Shown here one piece after another: positions 16,492 through 24,875 of a DNA stretch of 64,000 nt (its first letter is position 1; the number at the start of each line of letters is the position of its first letter). Below the pieces are notes generated by a model. That model had not been told where the DNA came from. It saw nothing but the letters and a program-made list of their open reading frames with translations, and made no database searches. This stretch comes from M3007 sp964484205 (GTDB taxonomy: Bacteria > Bacteroidota > Bacteroidia > Chitinophagales > Saprospiraceae), in NCBI GenBank assembly GCA_964484205.1, contig CAZAEZ010000006.1, forward strand, positions 118,493 to 182,492, given 5' to 3'. The translations under genes were made by a program, and so were the position numbers.

Positions 16492-17706
16492 ATGAAAACA
16501 TGGCCTATCTTGATTCGTTCCGTTTTCGGCCTGATCGCCGTTGCGTTTGTTTTTTCTGCCTGCAAAAAAAATGACCTGTGCAATCCGGTCCCGCAGTTCA
16601 ACATTGATCTGTTTGTGGCGGAGGTTAATGCTCGCATGAACGATGCCGCCAACCCGGTTTCCGGCTACCAGTTTGCGGTGAACCGGAACGGGCAACTTTA
16701 TCACGCCGAGGCCGGAGGCGTGGCTATCCATGCCAAAGACCCGAACGGCCCGAAAAACATGACGGTTGATGTGCGTATGAATGTTGCCTCCGTCAGCAAG
16801 TTTATCGGAGCCATGGCTATGATGAAAGTGATGGAAGATTACGGCATTGGGGTGGAATTCAACGTGATCGATTACCTGCCCGATAGCTGGAAAACGGTGG
16901 CACACCCCGACTTCAAGGATGTCGACAAGGCTGCTTTCCTGACCTTCAAACGGCTGATGACAATGAACACGGCCATTGCTTTTTCGGGTACCAACCCCTC
17001 ACCGGGTATCATGCCCACGGAAGCGCAAATGCTCGCCGCCATCCGGGCAACCCCCGACCCAACCCGGATCGGTGTGTACCAAAACGGGAACTTTACAATG
17101 ATCCGGGTGCTGATCGGCGAAATTGTGTACGGCCTGGATGAAACGAGCGCGAATTACGCCACAGCCTGTACCGATAAATATTTCGAATACATCAAAACCA
17201 ACTTCTTTGACAAACTGGGCATCTACCCGCCGATGACGGCGCAGGCCGTCAATGATTATTACAGTGTGACCACGTACCCGCTGGGCTACCGCTTCCCCTT
17301 CGATGCTGCCTGGACCAGCCCTTCCGACGGCACACTGGGCTGGGCGCATACCAGTGACCCCTATTTGAACGGCGGCTCGGGCGGCTTACTGCTGTCCTGC
17401 ATGGATCTTGCCAACGTTCTGGCATTTTTCCGCCACGATCCGAACGAAACGCTGATCTCAAAAACACAGCGCGAAAAAATTCTGAGCGCCGAGCTGGGCC
17501 TCACCGAATCGGCCGACGGCGCTTACGGGCGCTACCCGGCCAAAGGCGGCACCCGGGGGCCGGAAGCCTGCTGCAACCGGGCCCTTCGCGCCCAGATTGT
17601 TTTTTTCCCGAATGGGGTGGAAGCGGTGCTGTTGTCGAATTGCAACATCACTACGTTGGGGAGTATTTTGCGGGATAGCTTTGATGCGGCTTGGGAGGGG
17701 TGCTGA
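16492..17706 (+). CDS. Serine hydrolase lipoprotein of the beta-lactamase/class C family
   Basis: This 404-residue protein has a lipoprotein signal (lipobox FSAC, Cys24). The catalytic SxxK is S100-V-S-K103 in NVASVSKFIGA. The Y-x-N motif is Y196-Q-N198, and a KGGTRG stretch near residue 350 stands for the KTG-like third motif. Such proteins act in the periplasm or on the outer membrane as peptidases, esterases or penicillin-binding-like enzymes. The substrate cannot be told. ATG 16492 begins the signal peptide and is preferred over an upstream in-frame start. Confidence 0.85.
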   Translation: MKTWPILIRSVFGLIAVAFVFSACKKNDLCNPVPQFNIDLFVAEVNARMNDAANPVSGYQFAVNRNGQLYHAEAGGVAIHAKDPNGPKNMTVDVRMNVASVSKFIGAMAMMKVMEDYGIGVEFNVIDYLPDSWKTVAHPDFKDVDKAAFLTFKRLMTMNTAIAFSGTNPSPGIMPTEAQMLAAIRATPDPTRIGVYQNGNFTMIRVLIGEIVYGLDETSANYATACTDKYFEYIKTNFFDKLGIYPPMTAQAVNDYYSVTTYPLGYRFPFDAAWTSPSDGTLGWAHTSDPYLNGGSGGLLLSCMDLANVLAFFRHDPNETLISKTQREKILSAELGLTESADGAYGRYPAKGGTRGPEACCNRALRAQIVFFPNGVEAVLLSNCNITTLGSILRDSFDAAWEGC

Positions 17707-17757
17707 GGATTAATAAGGGCTGATCACTTGTCCTGTATTGGCACCCCAAACACTTTT

Positions 17758-17856
17758 CTAATGTAGGGTAAACGGCCCTTTCGTCTTGATCCGACCACTT
17801 AAGGCATAAGCCGTGTAAGTTCCGGCATTCAAATACAACTTCCGGCAGTGCGACAT
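17758..17856 (-). pseudogene. Possible remnant of a type 9 secretion C-terminal tail
   Basis: A 32-codon frame on the minus strand ends LNAGTYTAYALSGRIKTKGP followed by FTLH and stop. This resembles the last two strands of a T9SS type A sorting domain (L-x-x-G-x-Y-x...G...K...). An in-frame stop lies just before its ATG, so it is not part of a longer gene now. The match is short and could be chance. Confidence 0.3.
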
Positions 17857-17859
17857 ACT

Positions 17860-18768
17860 CTAAAACTGTTCTTCAATCAATTTTTTATTAATCATCAGTC
17901 CTGTTGTTGTGCCCATTGAGACGGCATTGGCCACCGTCCGCATAGGGGAGACATTGTCCCCGCAGGCAAAAACACCGGGAAGAGTAGTGTGGTGTGAGGC
18001 ATCGATTTTGAGGTATCCCTCGGTTGTTATTTCACAACCTAATGCCTGCGGAATGCTGCAGTGCTGAACAAAGGGTCGACGGGTGTATAGTGCTTTAACA
18101 GGTGATTTGCCGCCATTTTTAAAAATGATATGATGCAAGTGGCCATTGCTATGCTCCAATTGTTCTATTTCATGTTCAACTATGTTTATTCTATGTTTTT
18201 GAAGTTTTTCAACCTGGTAGTTTGTCAGTGTTGATTTTCCATTTGTATAAAGCGTAAGATCATCCGTCCAGTTTGAAATAAGTGCCGCGAACTCAAAACC
18301 AAGGTCTCCATTTGCAAATATCCCGGTCTGCCGGCCTTTTACTTCGTAACCGTGACAGTACGGACAGTGCAGCACACTGATGCCCCAGCATGCTGAAAAG
18401 CCCGGAATATCAGCCATGCTATCTTTTATACCTGTGGCAAAAATTAATTTCTTGGCAGTAAATGTTTCACCGGATTGAACGGCTACCTCAAAACCATTTT
18501 CAGTTTTTGCACCAGCCGTGGCCACAGCATCAAGAAATGTTACGGAACTATACATCCGTACTTGTTGCCTGGCAAGGCTTGCGATCTCACTTGGCGGCTT
18601 TCCGTCGTTGGTTAAAAAGTTATGTGAGTGGGGTGTTTGTTTATTACAGGGATTTCCGCTGTCAATGATCAACACTTTTCTCAAAGACCTGCCCAGAGCC
18701 AAGCCCGCGGCAAGTCCGGCATAACTGCCTCCAACGATGATCACATCATATTGATTCTCTGCTTTCAT
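17860..18768 (-). CDS. FAD-dependent thioredoxin-reductase-like oxidoreductase
   Basis: This 302-residue protein has an N-terminal FAD motif (VIIVGGSYAGLAAGLALGR), a redox CPYC pair (Cys135, Cys138) followed by HGYEV, and the C-terminal FAD motif TLPGVFACGDNVSPMRTVAN. It resembles stand-alone thioredoxin-reductase-like proteins of AraC-linked detoxification loci. The canonical NADPH motif GxGxxA is replaced by FANGDLGFEFA, so the electron donor is uncertain. It lies 32 bases after a small membrane protein and is the last gene of a three-gene leftward cluster. Confidence 0.85.
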   Translation of the reverse strand: MKAENQYDVIIVGGSYAGLAAGLALGRSLRKVLIIDSGNPCNKQTPHSHNFLTNDGKPPSEIASLARQQVRMYSSVTFLDAVATAGAKTENGFEVAVQSGETFTAKKLIFATGIKDSMADIPGFSACWGISVLHCPYCHGYEVKGRQTGIFANGDLGFEFAALISNWTDDLTLYTNGKSTLTNYQVEKLQKHRINIVEHEIEQLEHSNGHLHHIIFKNGGKSPVKALYTRRPFVQHCSIPQALGCEITTEGYLKIDASHHTTLPGVFACGDNVSPMRTVANAVSMGTTTGLMINKKLIEEQF

Positions 18769-18800
18769 TTTTTCCTTTCTTGAATTGCTGAATGTCTTTT

Positions 18801-19022
18801 TTATGCATCACCTTTTCCTGAAAGCCGGCGAATGAGCACGTCCAGAAATGGTATACCCAAAAACATCATCCAGGGAACCAAAGAGACGGTCAGGATGAAC
18901 GTGCGTTGATATAGTGGAAGTGCGGACAACTGCTCTCCGAAAAGGAAAAGAAACAGGGTAATGGAAGGGTAAATAACCGTCCAGATTTTCAGGGACATTA
19001 ATAACCTTGCTTTTGCGTTCAT
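18801..19022 (-). CDS. Small two-helix membrane protein
   Basis: This 73-residue protein starts MNAKARLLMSLKIWTVIYPS and has two hydrophobic segments (about 10-30 and 42-62). The pattern resembles DUF2798-like small membrane proteins, but I am not sure. It lies between the AraC regulator and the FAD oxidoreductase, which suggests it is induced with them. Confidence 0.6.
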   Translation of the reverse strand: MNAKARLLMSLKIWTVIYPSITLFLFLFGEQLSALPLYQRTFILTVSLVPWMMFLGIPFLDVLIRRLSGKGDA

Positions 19023-19117
19023 TTTTTTTGCGTTTTGTGACCAGTTACTTTTTTCGACCACAAAAGTAGAAAGGCAAAAGGGGGGCATGGTAGGACGGTT
19101 TTGAAGTTGAACAGGAT

Positions 19118-19984
19118 TTATTTGAAATTCTTTCGAAAGGCATCCGGGGAGTACCCCGTGTGCTTCTTAAAAAACCGGATAAAGTAGGAAACGTCTTCAT
19201 AGCCTAATTGATCGGCAACATCCTTAATTTGATTGCGCGTGGCTAACAAATATCGTTTTGCTTCCAGAATGATGTGCTCATTGATAAGTTCCGAGGCTGT
19301 TTTTCCAACTGCCGTTTTCGTAATTTCATTCAATTGGTAAGGGGATAAGATCATCAGGTCCGTGTACTGCGATACTTGCTTATGTGTGGAGACATGGGTC
19401 TCCAGCAGCGCTGTAAATTCTTCATAACGTTCCTGTGCATAGAAATTTACAGGTGTTTCCACATTTTTGGGATCATGACTTTGCCGGATAAATTCAATGT
19501 AAAATAGTTCCAGATTGGCTTTGATGGCATCCTGGTAGCTCGTCTGCTTATTGGTATATTCTCCAAAAATATTTGATAGCACTGTATAAAGCCGTTCAAA
19601 CCTGCCCGGTTCGAGCAAACAGCAGTTTTTACTGTTTGCTTTTCGCAAACGCTGTGCGGATGCCTTATCAGAGGGGTAATAAAATGTTTTGTCAAATTCC
19701 ATTAAATATCCGGTGGCACCGGCTTTCAATTGGAGTTGGTGTACCTGTCCGGGCCGCAACAGGAAAATGGTTCTGTCCATCACCTTGTGTGGCGTGAAAT
19801 CTATTTCATGAAGGCCCTCGCCGGTTTGTATGGCCAGCATGAAAAAGAAATTGTGCCGGTGTAATTCATGCATCAGGTCGCTGCCGCCAAGGAAATCCTG
19901 CACTTTTCGTATGCTAAACCGACCGGTAGTTGGCTCCTGCGCTGAATTGATATTTCGTACGGGAATATGCTTTATGTTTTTCAT
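19118..19984 (-). CDS. AraC-family transcriptional regulator
   Basis: This 288-residue protein has an N-terminal cupin sensor (LHRHNFFFMLAIQTGEGLHE, LLRPGQVHQLQ). Its C-terminal domain has two helix-turn-helix units: SPYQLNEITKTAVGKTASEL, then IKDVADQLGYEDVSYFIRFF and KKHTGYSPDAFRK. It probably controls the small membrane protein and FAD oxidoreductase genes that follow in the same direction. ATG 19984 is preferred. A TTG two codons upstream is also in frame. Confidence 0.9.
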   Translation of the reverse strand: MKNIKHIPVRNINSAQEPTTGRFSIRKVQDFLGGSDLMHELHRHNFFFMLAIQTGEGLHEIDFTPHKVMDRTIFLLRPGQVHQLQLKAGATGYLMEFDKTFYYPSDKASAQRLRKANSKNCCLLEPGRFERLYTVLSNIFGEYTNKQTSYQDAIKANLELFYIEFIRQSHDPKNVETPVNFYAQERYEEFTALLETHVSTHKQVSQYTDLMILSPYQLNEITKTAVGKTASELINEHIILEAKRYLLATRNQIKDVADQLGYEDVSYFIRFFKKHTGYSPDAFRKNFK

Positions 19985-20277
19985 GTTCAACGGCTTTGTC
20001 GAAAGAATCTTCTACAACGGTCACCAACTACCCAATCGGCAAAACCTGCCCTGCCTTGGGCTTGATTTGTTTTTGAATTTTAGGGGATAAAAATAAGCGG
20101 GCAAGTGAAAATTTGCGTTGCAAAAAATGCTTTTCGGCCATGGAAAAGTAAAATCCAGGCAAGCCCGAATCGCGCGGTAAAATGACTGTCTGGTTGATTT
20201 AAAACTCAGAAAATCAGGTTCGTTTCTTTTTCAGGACAACCTGGTGGGAGTGTTTTTTTTTTGGAGGGAAATTGGAT

Positions 20278-21819
20278 TTACTTTCCAATACAAAACTTCC
20301 CAAAAATATTCCCCAGCAAATCCTCCACCCCAATCTCCCCGGTGATCTCCCCAAGGAAGTTCAGCGCCCGCCGGATATCGAGGGCGATAAAGTCGCCGGT
20401 GATGCCCGAGTCCAAACCAGCCAATACATCGGCCAGCGCGGCGTCGGCGTTTTTCAGGGCGGCAAAGTGCCGGGCATTGGTCACGATGGTGCCTTCCAGA
20501 TTGATGCCTTCTCCAATGGCCAGTTCAAACAATTTTTCCTTTAGGAAGCCGATGTTTTGTTCGTTTTTGGCGCTGATGGGTATCACTTGCGCTGCGGTCA
20601 GGCCGACGGTGTTTTGGGCCGGCGGGTCGCTTTGGAGGTAAGGATGCACCTCCGGTGCGTCCGGATGCAGCAGCCAGTCTGTGTTGAAATGGGGGTTGCG
20701 GTCCATTTTGTTGCACACGACCAGGAGTGGCGGCCCTTGCGGCCGCCCGGTACCACCATGACCGCGCGTAGGGGCGACCCTTGCGGTCGCCCGTGATTCA
20801 GCCGCAACCGATTCATCCGGGGCGACCGCAAGGGTCGCCCCTACGCGTTCCAAATCCTCATACAGCTCCGCCAGCGTCATTGCCGTCACATCCCAGAGGT
20901 ACACCACGATAGCCGCCTGCTCGATTTTCTCCATCGTGCGCTGCACGCCAATGGCCTCGATCTGGTCTTGCGCTTCCCGGATACCGGCGGTATCGATCAG
21001 GCGAAACTGCACGCCGTTGATGTTGAGCACCTCCTCAATCGTGTCGCGGGTGGTGCCGGCTATTTCGCTGACGATAGCGCGCTCTTCGTTGAGCAGGGCA
21101 TTGAGCAGGGTGCTTTTTCCGGCATTGGGCCGCCCGGCAATGACGGTAGCCACACCGGTTTTCAAGGCGTTCCCAAGTTGAAAAGTGTGCAGGAGCGATT
21201 GGGTGTAGCTCCGGATTTTTTCCACCAACGATTTCAGCTCGGTGCGGTCGGCGAATTCGACGTCTTCTTCTGAAAAATCGAGCTCGAGTTCCACCAGACT
21301 GGCAAAGTGGATCAGTTCGGCACGCAAACGGGTAATCTCATTTTTAAACCCGCCGCGCAACTGGCGCAAAGCCACCGTATGAGCAGCTTCACTCTGACTG
21401 GCCACCAGATCGGCTACGGCTTCGGCCTGGCTCAGGTCGAGCTTGCCGTTCAGAAAAGCCCGGAGGGTAAACTCCCCGGGTTGCGCCATGCGGGCGCCCT
21501 GGCTGAGGCACAGTTCGATAATCGCCTGCTGGATGTACGGCGAGCCGTGGCAGCTGATCTCCACGGCATCATCGCCGGTGTACGACCGTGGCGCGTGAAA
21601 GACCGTAACCAGCACCTCGTCGACCACACGTCCCTGGGTATCTTCAAGACGGCCGAAATGGGCGGTATGCGAGTTTTGATTTGCCAGGATTTTGCCCTTG
21701 AAAATCCGGTCGGTGAGCGCAATGGCATCCGGTCCGGCCAGCCGGATCACGGCAATAGCCCCGGTACCCGGGGGCGTGGCCAGGGCGACAATGGTGTCGG
21801 TGAGATTGGGAAGCGTCAT
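20278..21819 (-). CDS. mnmE: tRNA modification GTPase MnmE with an in-frame insertion
   Basis: MnmE works with MnmG to make 5-carboxymethylaminomethyl uridine at the tRNA wobble position. The 513-residue protein has the N-terminal folate-binding domain (TIVALATPPGTGAIAVIRLA), G1 GRPNAGKST (229-237), G2 TTRD (257-260), G3 DTAG (276-279), G4 NKMD (370-373), and the C-terminal FCIGK with its catalytic Cys. Residues 325-364 are an extra block encoded exactly by a cluster of palindromes, between the G3 and G4 motifs. The family is normally about 450-460 residues. The frame stays open, so the enzyme may still work. Confidence 0.97.
   Translation of the reverse strand: MTLPNLTDTIVALATPPGTGAIAVIRLAGPDAIALTDRIFKGKILANQNSHTAHFGRLEDTQGRVVDEVLVTVFHAPRSYTGDDAVEISCHGSPYIQQAIIELCLSQGARMAQPGEFTLRAFLNGKLDLSQAEAVADLVASQSEAAHTVALRQLRGGFKNEITRLRAELIHFASLVELELDFSEEDVEFADRTELKSLVEKIRSYTQSLLHTFQLGNALKTGVATVIAGRPNAGKSTLLNALLNEERAIVSEIAGTTRDTIEEVLNINGVQFRLIDTAGIREAQDQIEAIGVQRTMEKIEQAAIVVYLWDVTAMTLAELYEDLERVGATLAVAPDESVAAESRATARVAPTRGHGGTGRPQGPPLLVVCNKMDRNPHFNTDWLLHPDAPEVHPYLQSDPPAQNTVGLTAAQVIPISAKNEQNIGFLKEKLFELAIGEGINLEGTIVTNARHFAALKNADAALADVLAGLDSGITGDFIALDIRRALNFLGEITGEIGVEDLLGNIFGKFCIGK
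20729..20847. repeat. Composite palindromic repeat inserted in mnmE
   Basis: Three hairpin units lie in 119 bases: GGCGGCC-CTTGC-GGCCGCC (20729-20747), GGGCGACC-CTTGC-GGTCGCCC in the left long arm, and its complement in the right long arm. The long arms (20765-20792 and 20820-20847) are perfect 28-base inverted repeats with a 27-base loop. This GGGCGACC-CTTGC type hairpin is a common intergenic repeat in Bacteroidota and other phyla. Here it is translated. Confidence 0.95.
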
Positions 21820-21844
21820 TTTGGTGCTGGTTGGCAGTAACTTT

Positions 21845-21852
21845 CAAAGATA
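21845..21852 (-). promoter_or_regulatory. mnmE promoter -7 element
   Basis: TATCTTTG on the minus strand, 25 bases upstream of the mnmE ATG, matches TAnnTTTG exactly. No clear -33 box is present. Confidence 0.55.
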
Positions 21853-21964
21853 GGATTTATGGAATTAGATACCTTGCGCAGGGCATTCTTAGATTTGCCC
21901 AAAGGAAGAACAACCTTAGCAAATTGCCGGAAATGCAACCCGGTCACAAAAAACAGTAAAAATT

Positions 21965-23317
21965 ATGGAACCCATCCCGGAACAAGATCGTGCCGCACAT
22001 TTACAGGAGCTGGCCAGCAAGAGCTGGAACCTGGAACTCATCATATCGGGTGCGGCTATTTTCCTGGTATCTTATCTGCCCGGGCTGGTCGATCAATTAT
22101 TGGGTTACTACCTCGAAAACCTGGCCGACAGTTCCGATCTGAGCAAAAGTACCTTGCCGGTTTTGGTGTACAGTTTTTTCAAAGTGATCGCCTGGTTGCT
22201 GATCGGGACTTTTGTGGTGCATTTTGTTTTGCGTGCGTTTTGGGTTGGGTTGGTCGGTTTGCACGCAGTGTATCCCGAAGGTATCCGGTATGAAAATTTA
22301 CCCTGGCAAACAGATTTATCAAAAAAGATCACCCGACAGAATTTTGGCCAGCTGACCGATTATATTTTGCGACTCGACCGGTTGAGCAACCAGATTTTTT
22401 CCTTTGCTTTCCTGATCGCCCTGATGGGATTCGGCATCAGCCTGATCTACACCGTCCTTTTCGTGGGAACCCACCCCAATGCCTTTCCGGATTGGATGGG
22501 CAACCACAAAATTCGCGCCCTGGTCTTTTTGGGGCTGGTTTTAGTAGTGGCCCTGATGCCGGCCGTGGCGCAGCTCTTGTCGCGCCGGGAAAATTTGTTG
22601 CGTATTCCCTGGATTAAAAATTTTGTGGCAAAAACCATCAAATATGCTCCGGGCCTGATCTTGCCGCTTGTTTACCGGCCACTCACGTACATAAACCTGA
22701 TCTATTCTTCCAATGTTTCAAGAAAGCGCTTGTTCAGTACACTAGCACTGGCAACCACCCTCGTTATGGGCACTGTTTTGTGGGTGTTTGCCAATAAGCT
22801 AATGGCGCTAAGGGGGCGCGACCTGTTCGTCCGGCAAGCTTATTTCGGAAAAAATAATACCACGTATAAACTGTATCCTGCGCACTACGACCAATTGCGC
22901 CAACCCAACCATCTGATGCCGGCGCTGACCATCCAATCCGATGTGGTGCAAGGGCCCGTACTCCGCCTGTTTGTGGCGTACCGTAAATGGCTGGATGGCC
23001 CCCTGGAAAAACACTGCGGGCAGCTGCAATTGCCAAAAAACCAAAGCAAAAACGCCCAGCGCATAATGAAGGACAGCTTCAACATGGCCTGCCTCTCCGG
23101 TTTTTTCCAATTGTCGGTCAACGATTCGGTGTATACCCAACCCGACTGGGTTTTTTACACCCACCCGGAAACAGGATCGCACGGACTGCTCGGGTATGTG
23201 CCGACTGCCGGTTTCCCGACGGGGAAAAATATTCTTTCCGTTCGTATTCCGTCAATAGCCAGGCCAGACTCGTTGGCGGTATATGGTGAGCTCCCATTTT
23301 GGTTTTACAGGCAGTGA
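21965..23317 (+). CDS. Multi-pass membrane protein of unknown function
   Basis: This 450-residue protein opens with a hydrophilic stretch (PIPEQDRAAHLQELASKSWN). About six hydrophobic helices lie between residues 25 and 280, and a long soluble C-terminal domain (about 290-450) carries DLFVRQAYFGKNNTTYKLYP and QLSVNDSVYTQPDWVFYTHP. I do not recognise the family. The C-terminal part looks like an extracytoplasmic domain. It is divergent from mnmE and has no operon partner. Confidence 0.7.
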   Translation: MEPIPEQDRAAHLQELASKSWNLELIISGAAIFLVSYLPGLVDQLLGYYLENLADSSDLSKSTLPVLVYSFFKVIAWLLIGTFVVHFVLRAFWVGLVGLHAVYPEGIRYENLPWQTDLSKKITRQNFGQLTDYILRLDRLSNQIFSFAFLIALMGFGISLIYTVLFVGTHPNAFPDWMGNHKIRALVFLGLVLVVALMPAVAQLLSRRENLLRIPWIKNFVAKTIKYAPGLILPLVYRPLTYINLIYSSNVSRKRLFSTLALATTLVMGTVLWVFANKLMALRGRDLFVRQAYFGKNNTTYKLYPAHYDQLRQPNHLMPALTIQSDVVQGPVLRLFVAYRKWLDGPLEKHCGQLQLPKNQSKNAQRIMKDSFNMACLSGFFQLSVNDSVYTQPDWVFYTHPETGSHGLLGYVPTAGFPTGKNILSVRIPSIARPDSLAVYGELPFWFYRQ

Positions 23318-23375
23318 CTTGAATAACAAACAAATCACGAGCTACCCACCCGCCTTCGCCAAGGCTGCGGCGGGT

Positions 23376-23411
23376 AAAAAAAATACCCGGCTGTGACGTT
23401 TCACAACCGGG
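23376..23411 (-). terminator. Rho-independent terminator of the candidate RNA
   Basis: On the minus strand CCCGGTTGTGA/TCACAGCCGGG (one mismatch, 4-base loop) is followed by TATTTTTTTT. The nearest upstream protein gene on this strand ends more than 400 bases away. Confidence 0.75.
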
Positions 23412-23760
23412 GTTCTCGCCTATGAAGCATAAGACATCTGAAAGTTCATAGCGGTGCTCAAATCAATCTTCAGCAGGAAATACAGGCGTGCAGGCAGCTG
23501 TAGCTAAAAAACGCCAAAACACAAAAGCACCGGGGGCAGGGTTGGCCGTTTTACTTTCGTTTCAATCGTGTTGAAACGGTAAACGGCAAAAGCCCTGCAA
23601 CTAGACACTGTTGCCGGCTAAAAAACCAACGAAAAATAAGGGAAAGTGGTGGAAACAATGCAGGCAAACGACGCCCGCGGAAGGCACTTGTAAATCTGCT
23701 CATGGGATGTAGTGTTTGTCAGAAAAAAATCGGTAAAAAGCAGAATGCGATTAAACGTAA
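23376..23760 (-). ncRNA. Candidate structured non-coding RNA
   Basis: This 385-base segment between two genes starts just after a TATATTTG promoter and ends in a strong terminator. On the minus strand it contains serial stems: GCGGGC/GCCTGC; a long nested hairpin at 23536-23598 with an outer GCAGGG/CCCTGC, a middle GCCGTTT-type stem and an inner CGTTTCAA/TTGAAACG; CGGTGCT/AGCACCG (23452-23458 with 23526-23532) enclosing a GGCGT/ACGCC stem; and CTATGAA/TTCATAG (23420-23426 with 23445-23451). I could not match it to tmRNA, RNase P RNA, SRP RNA or 6S RNA. A 50-codon frame (23551-23703) without recognisable features is inside it, so a small-protein mRNA is the alternative. Confidence 0.5.
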
Positions 23761-23766
23761 CGTATG

Positions 23767-23774
23767 CAAATATA
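23767..23774 (-). promoter_or_regulatory. Promoter -7 element before the candidate RNA
   Basis: TATATTTG on the minus strand matches TAnnTTTG. ATTG lies 21 bases upstream, close to the -33 position. It sits 63 bases downstream of the Nudix gene stop. Confidence 0.55.
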
Positions 23775-23836
23775 AACTTTGCACCTGCATCGGGTCAATT
23801 AATTTTGGGTTTTTTCGGAAAACTGTCTTGCATCTA

Positions 23837-24319
23837 TCAAAAATCGGAAAATCCGGCCCACCGGCTTCCAAATTGTTCCCAGAAGGCCAAAACCTTATCC
23901 CTGGCAGGAAACTCGGAGTAAATTTCACCGCGCCGGATGCCCATCAAAACGTGCCGTGTGGACTTGGATACTTCCGTCGGCAGGTTTTTAACGGGGAGCC
24001 ATTGCGCCGCGCGGAATTTCTTGGGCTCCAGCGATTCCGGTTCTCCATGGAACTTTACAGCCTTAAAATAGAGCACCAGCAGCGTCTGATTTTTTTTCAG
24101 TTTGTGCCGGTGCAGCACATGCACCAGTTGCAAGTCGTGGGGTTCCACATGAATACCGGCTTCTTCCATGGCTTCGCGGGAGAGGGCTTCGCGGGCAAAT
24201 TCGTGCTCCTCAACATTGCCGCCGATTAACGAAAAACGACCGCCGTTTTTTTTGGTTTGGCGCAGGAAAAGCATCTTCCCATCCTGTTCAGCAATTAGAC
24301 GCACAGCAAAAATAAGCAT
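23837..24319 (-). CDS. Nudix hydrolase
   Basis: This 160-residue protein has a perfect Nudix box: G-x5-E-x7-REAMEEAGI in the segment starting GGNVEEHEFAREALSREAME. Nudix enzymes hydrolyse nucleoside diphosphates linked to other groups, using Mg. The specificity cannot be told from the sequence. It is a free-standing gene. The candidate RNA lies downstream of it. Confidence 0.9.
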   Translation of the reverse strand: MLIFAVRLIAEQDGKMLFLRQTKKNGGRFSLIGGNVEEHEFAREALSREAMEEAGIHVEPHDLQLVHVLHRHKLKKNQTLLVLYFKAVKFHGEPESLEPKKFRAAQWLPVKNLPTEVSKSTRHVLMGIRRGEIYSEFPARDKVLAFWEQFGSRWAGFSDF

Positions 24320-24361
24320 AGACTGTCTGGGTAGTTTTCCCTGCCTTGGGCGGGGGGAGAA

Positions 24362-24826
24362 TTATTCAAAATAAATTTCCAAAATGGCCGCTTCAATAGC
24401 CAGTGCAGAGGCGCCTTGCGCCTGCAATTCGCGCTGTTTTTCAGCACGCAACCGCCGCTGATCAGCCATGGATTGCTGAAAAAGGTCGCGTTGGGCATCG
24501 GTTTTTAACAACCGCCGGATGCCGGCTTGCGTGCCGCGCTGAATGCTGCTTAATTTGTTTAAATAGACGGGGCGGTTTTGGGTTTTTAAAGGCAATATTT
24601 CAGCCAGATTTCGCTGTTTGCGGAGTTGAATTGCATAAACTTCTGCGGTCTGATCTGTATCCAGCGAATATTTTTCAGTTAGCCGGGCTGCGGCTTCGCG
24701 GGCAGGGTCGGTAGTTTCGGTCTCAAGATCGGTGGGGTCAATTGGCGGTGTGGCGTCATCGGTCGATTGCGCGCAGGCTACGGAAGATGCCAAAAGCCCT
24801 AAAAATAGGAATATGGTGTAGCGCAT
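24362..24826 (-). CDS. Small secreted helical protein
   Basis: This 154-residue protein has a signal peptide (MRYTIFLFLGLLASSVACAQ), an acidic Thr/Asp/Pro-rich linker, then a helical domain (LTEKYSLDTDQTAEVYAIQL, then a Gln/Arg-rich C-terminus). The layout is like CpxP/Spy-type or DUF4890-like periplasmic helix proteins, but no diagnostic motif is present. It is codirectional with the DUF4230 gene 49 bases upstream. Confidence 0.6.
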   Translation of the reverse strand: MRYTIFLFLGLLASSVACAQSTDDATPPIDPTDLETETTDPAREAAARLTEKYSLDTDQTAEVYAIQLRKQRNLAEILPLKTQNRPVYLNKLSSIQRGTQAGIRRLLKTDAQRDLFQQSMADQRRLRAEKQRELQAQGASALAIEAAILEIYFE

Positions 24827-24849
24827 GGTTTACTGATTTTAATCGGTTT

Positions 24850-24857
24850 CAAAAGTA
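24850..24857 (-). promoter_or_regulatory. Promoter of the small secreted protein gene
   Basis: TACTTTTG on the minus strand matches TAnnTTTG. ATTG lies 19 bases upstream, the expected -33 spacing. The implied leader is under 20 bases. Confidence 0.6.
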
Positions 24858-24875
24858 GTATTAAACGTTGAATAC

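Noticed and set aside
23376..23760. tmRNA or RNase P RNA at this locus
   Set aside because: On the plus strand GCAAACGAC recalls the tmRNA tag start, but the reading (ANDARGRHL) lacks the ALAA end and no tRNA-like ends are present. The RNase P GAGGAAAGTCC box is absent too.
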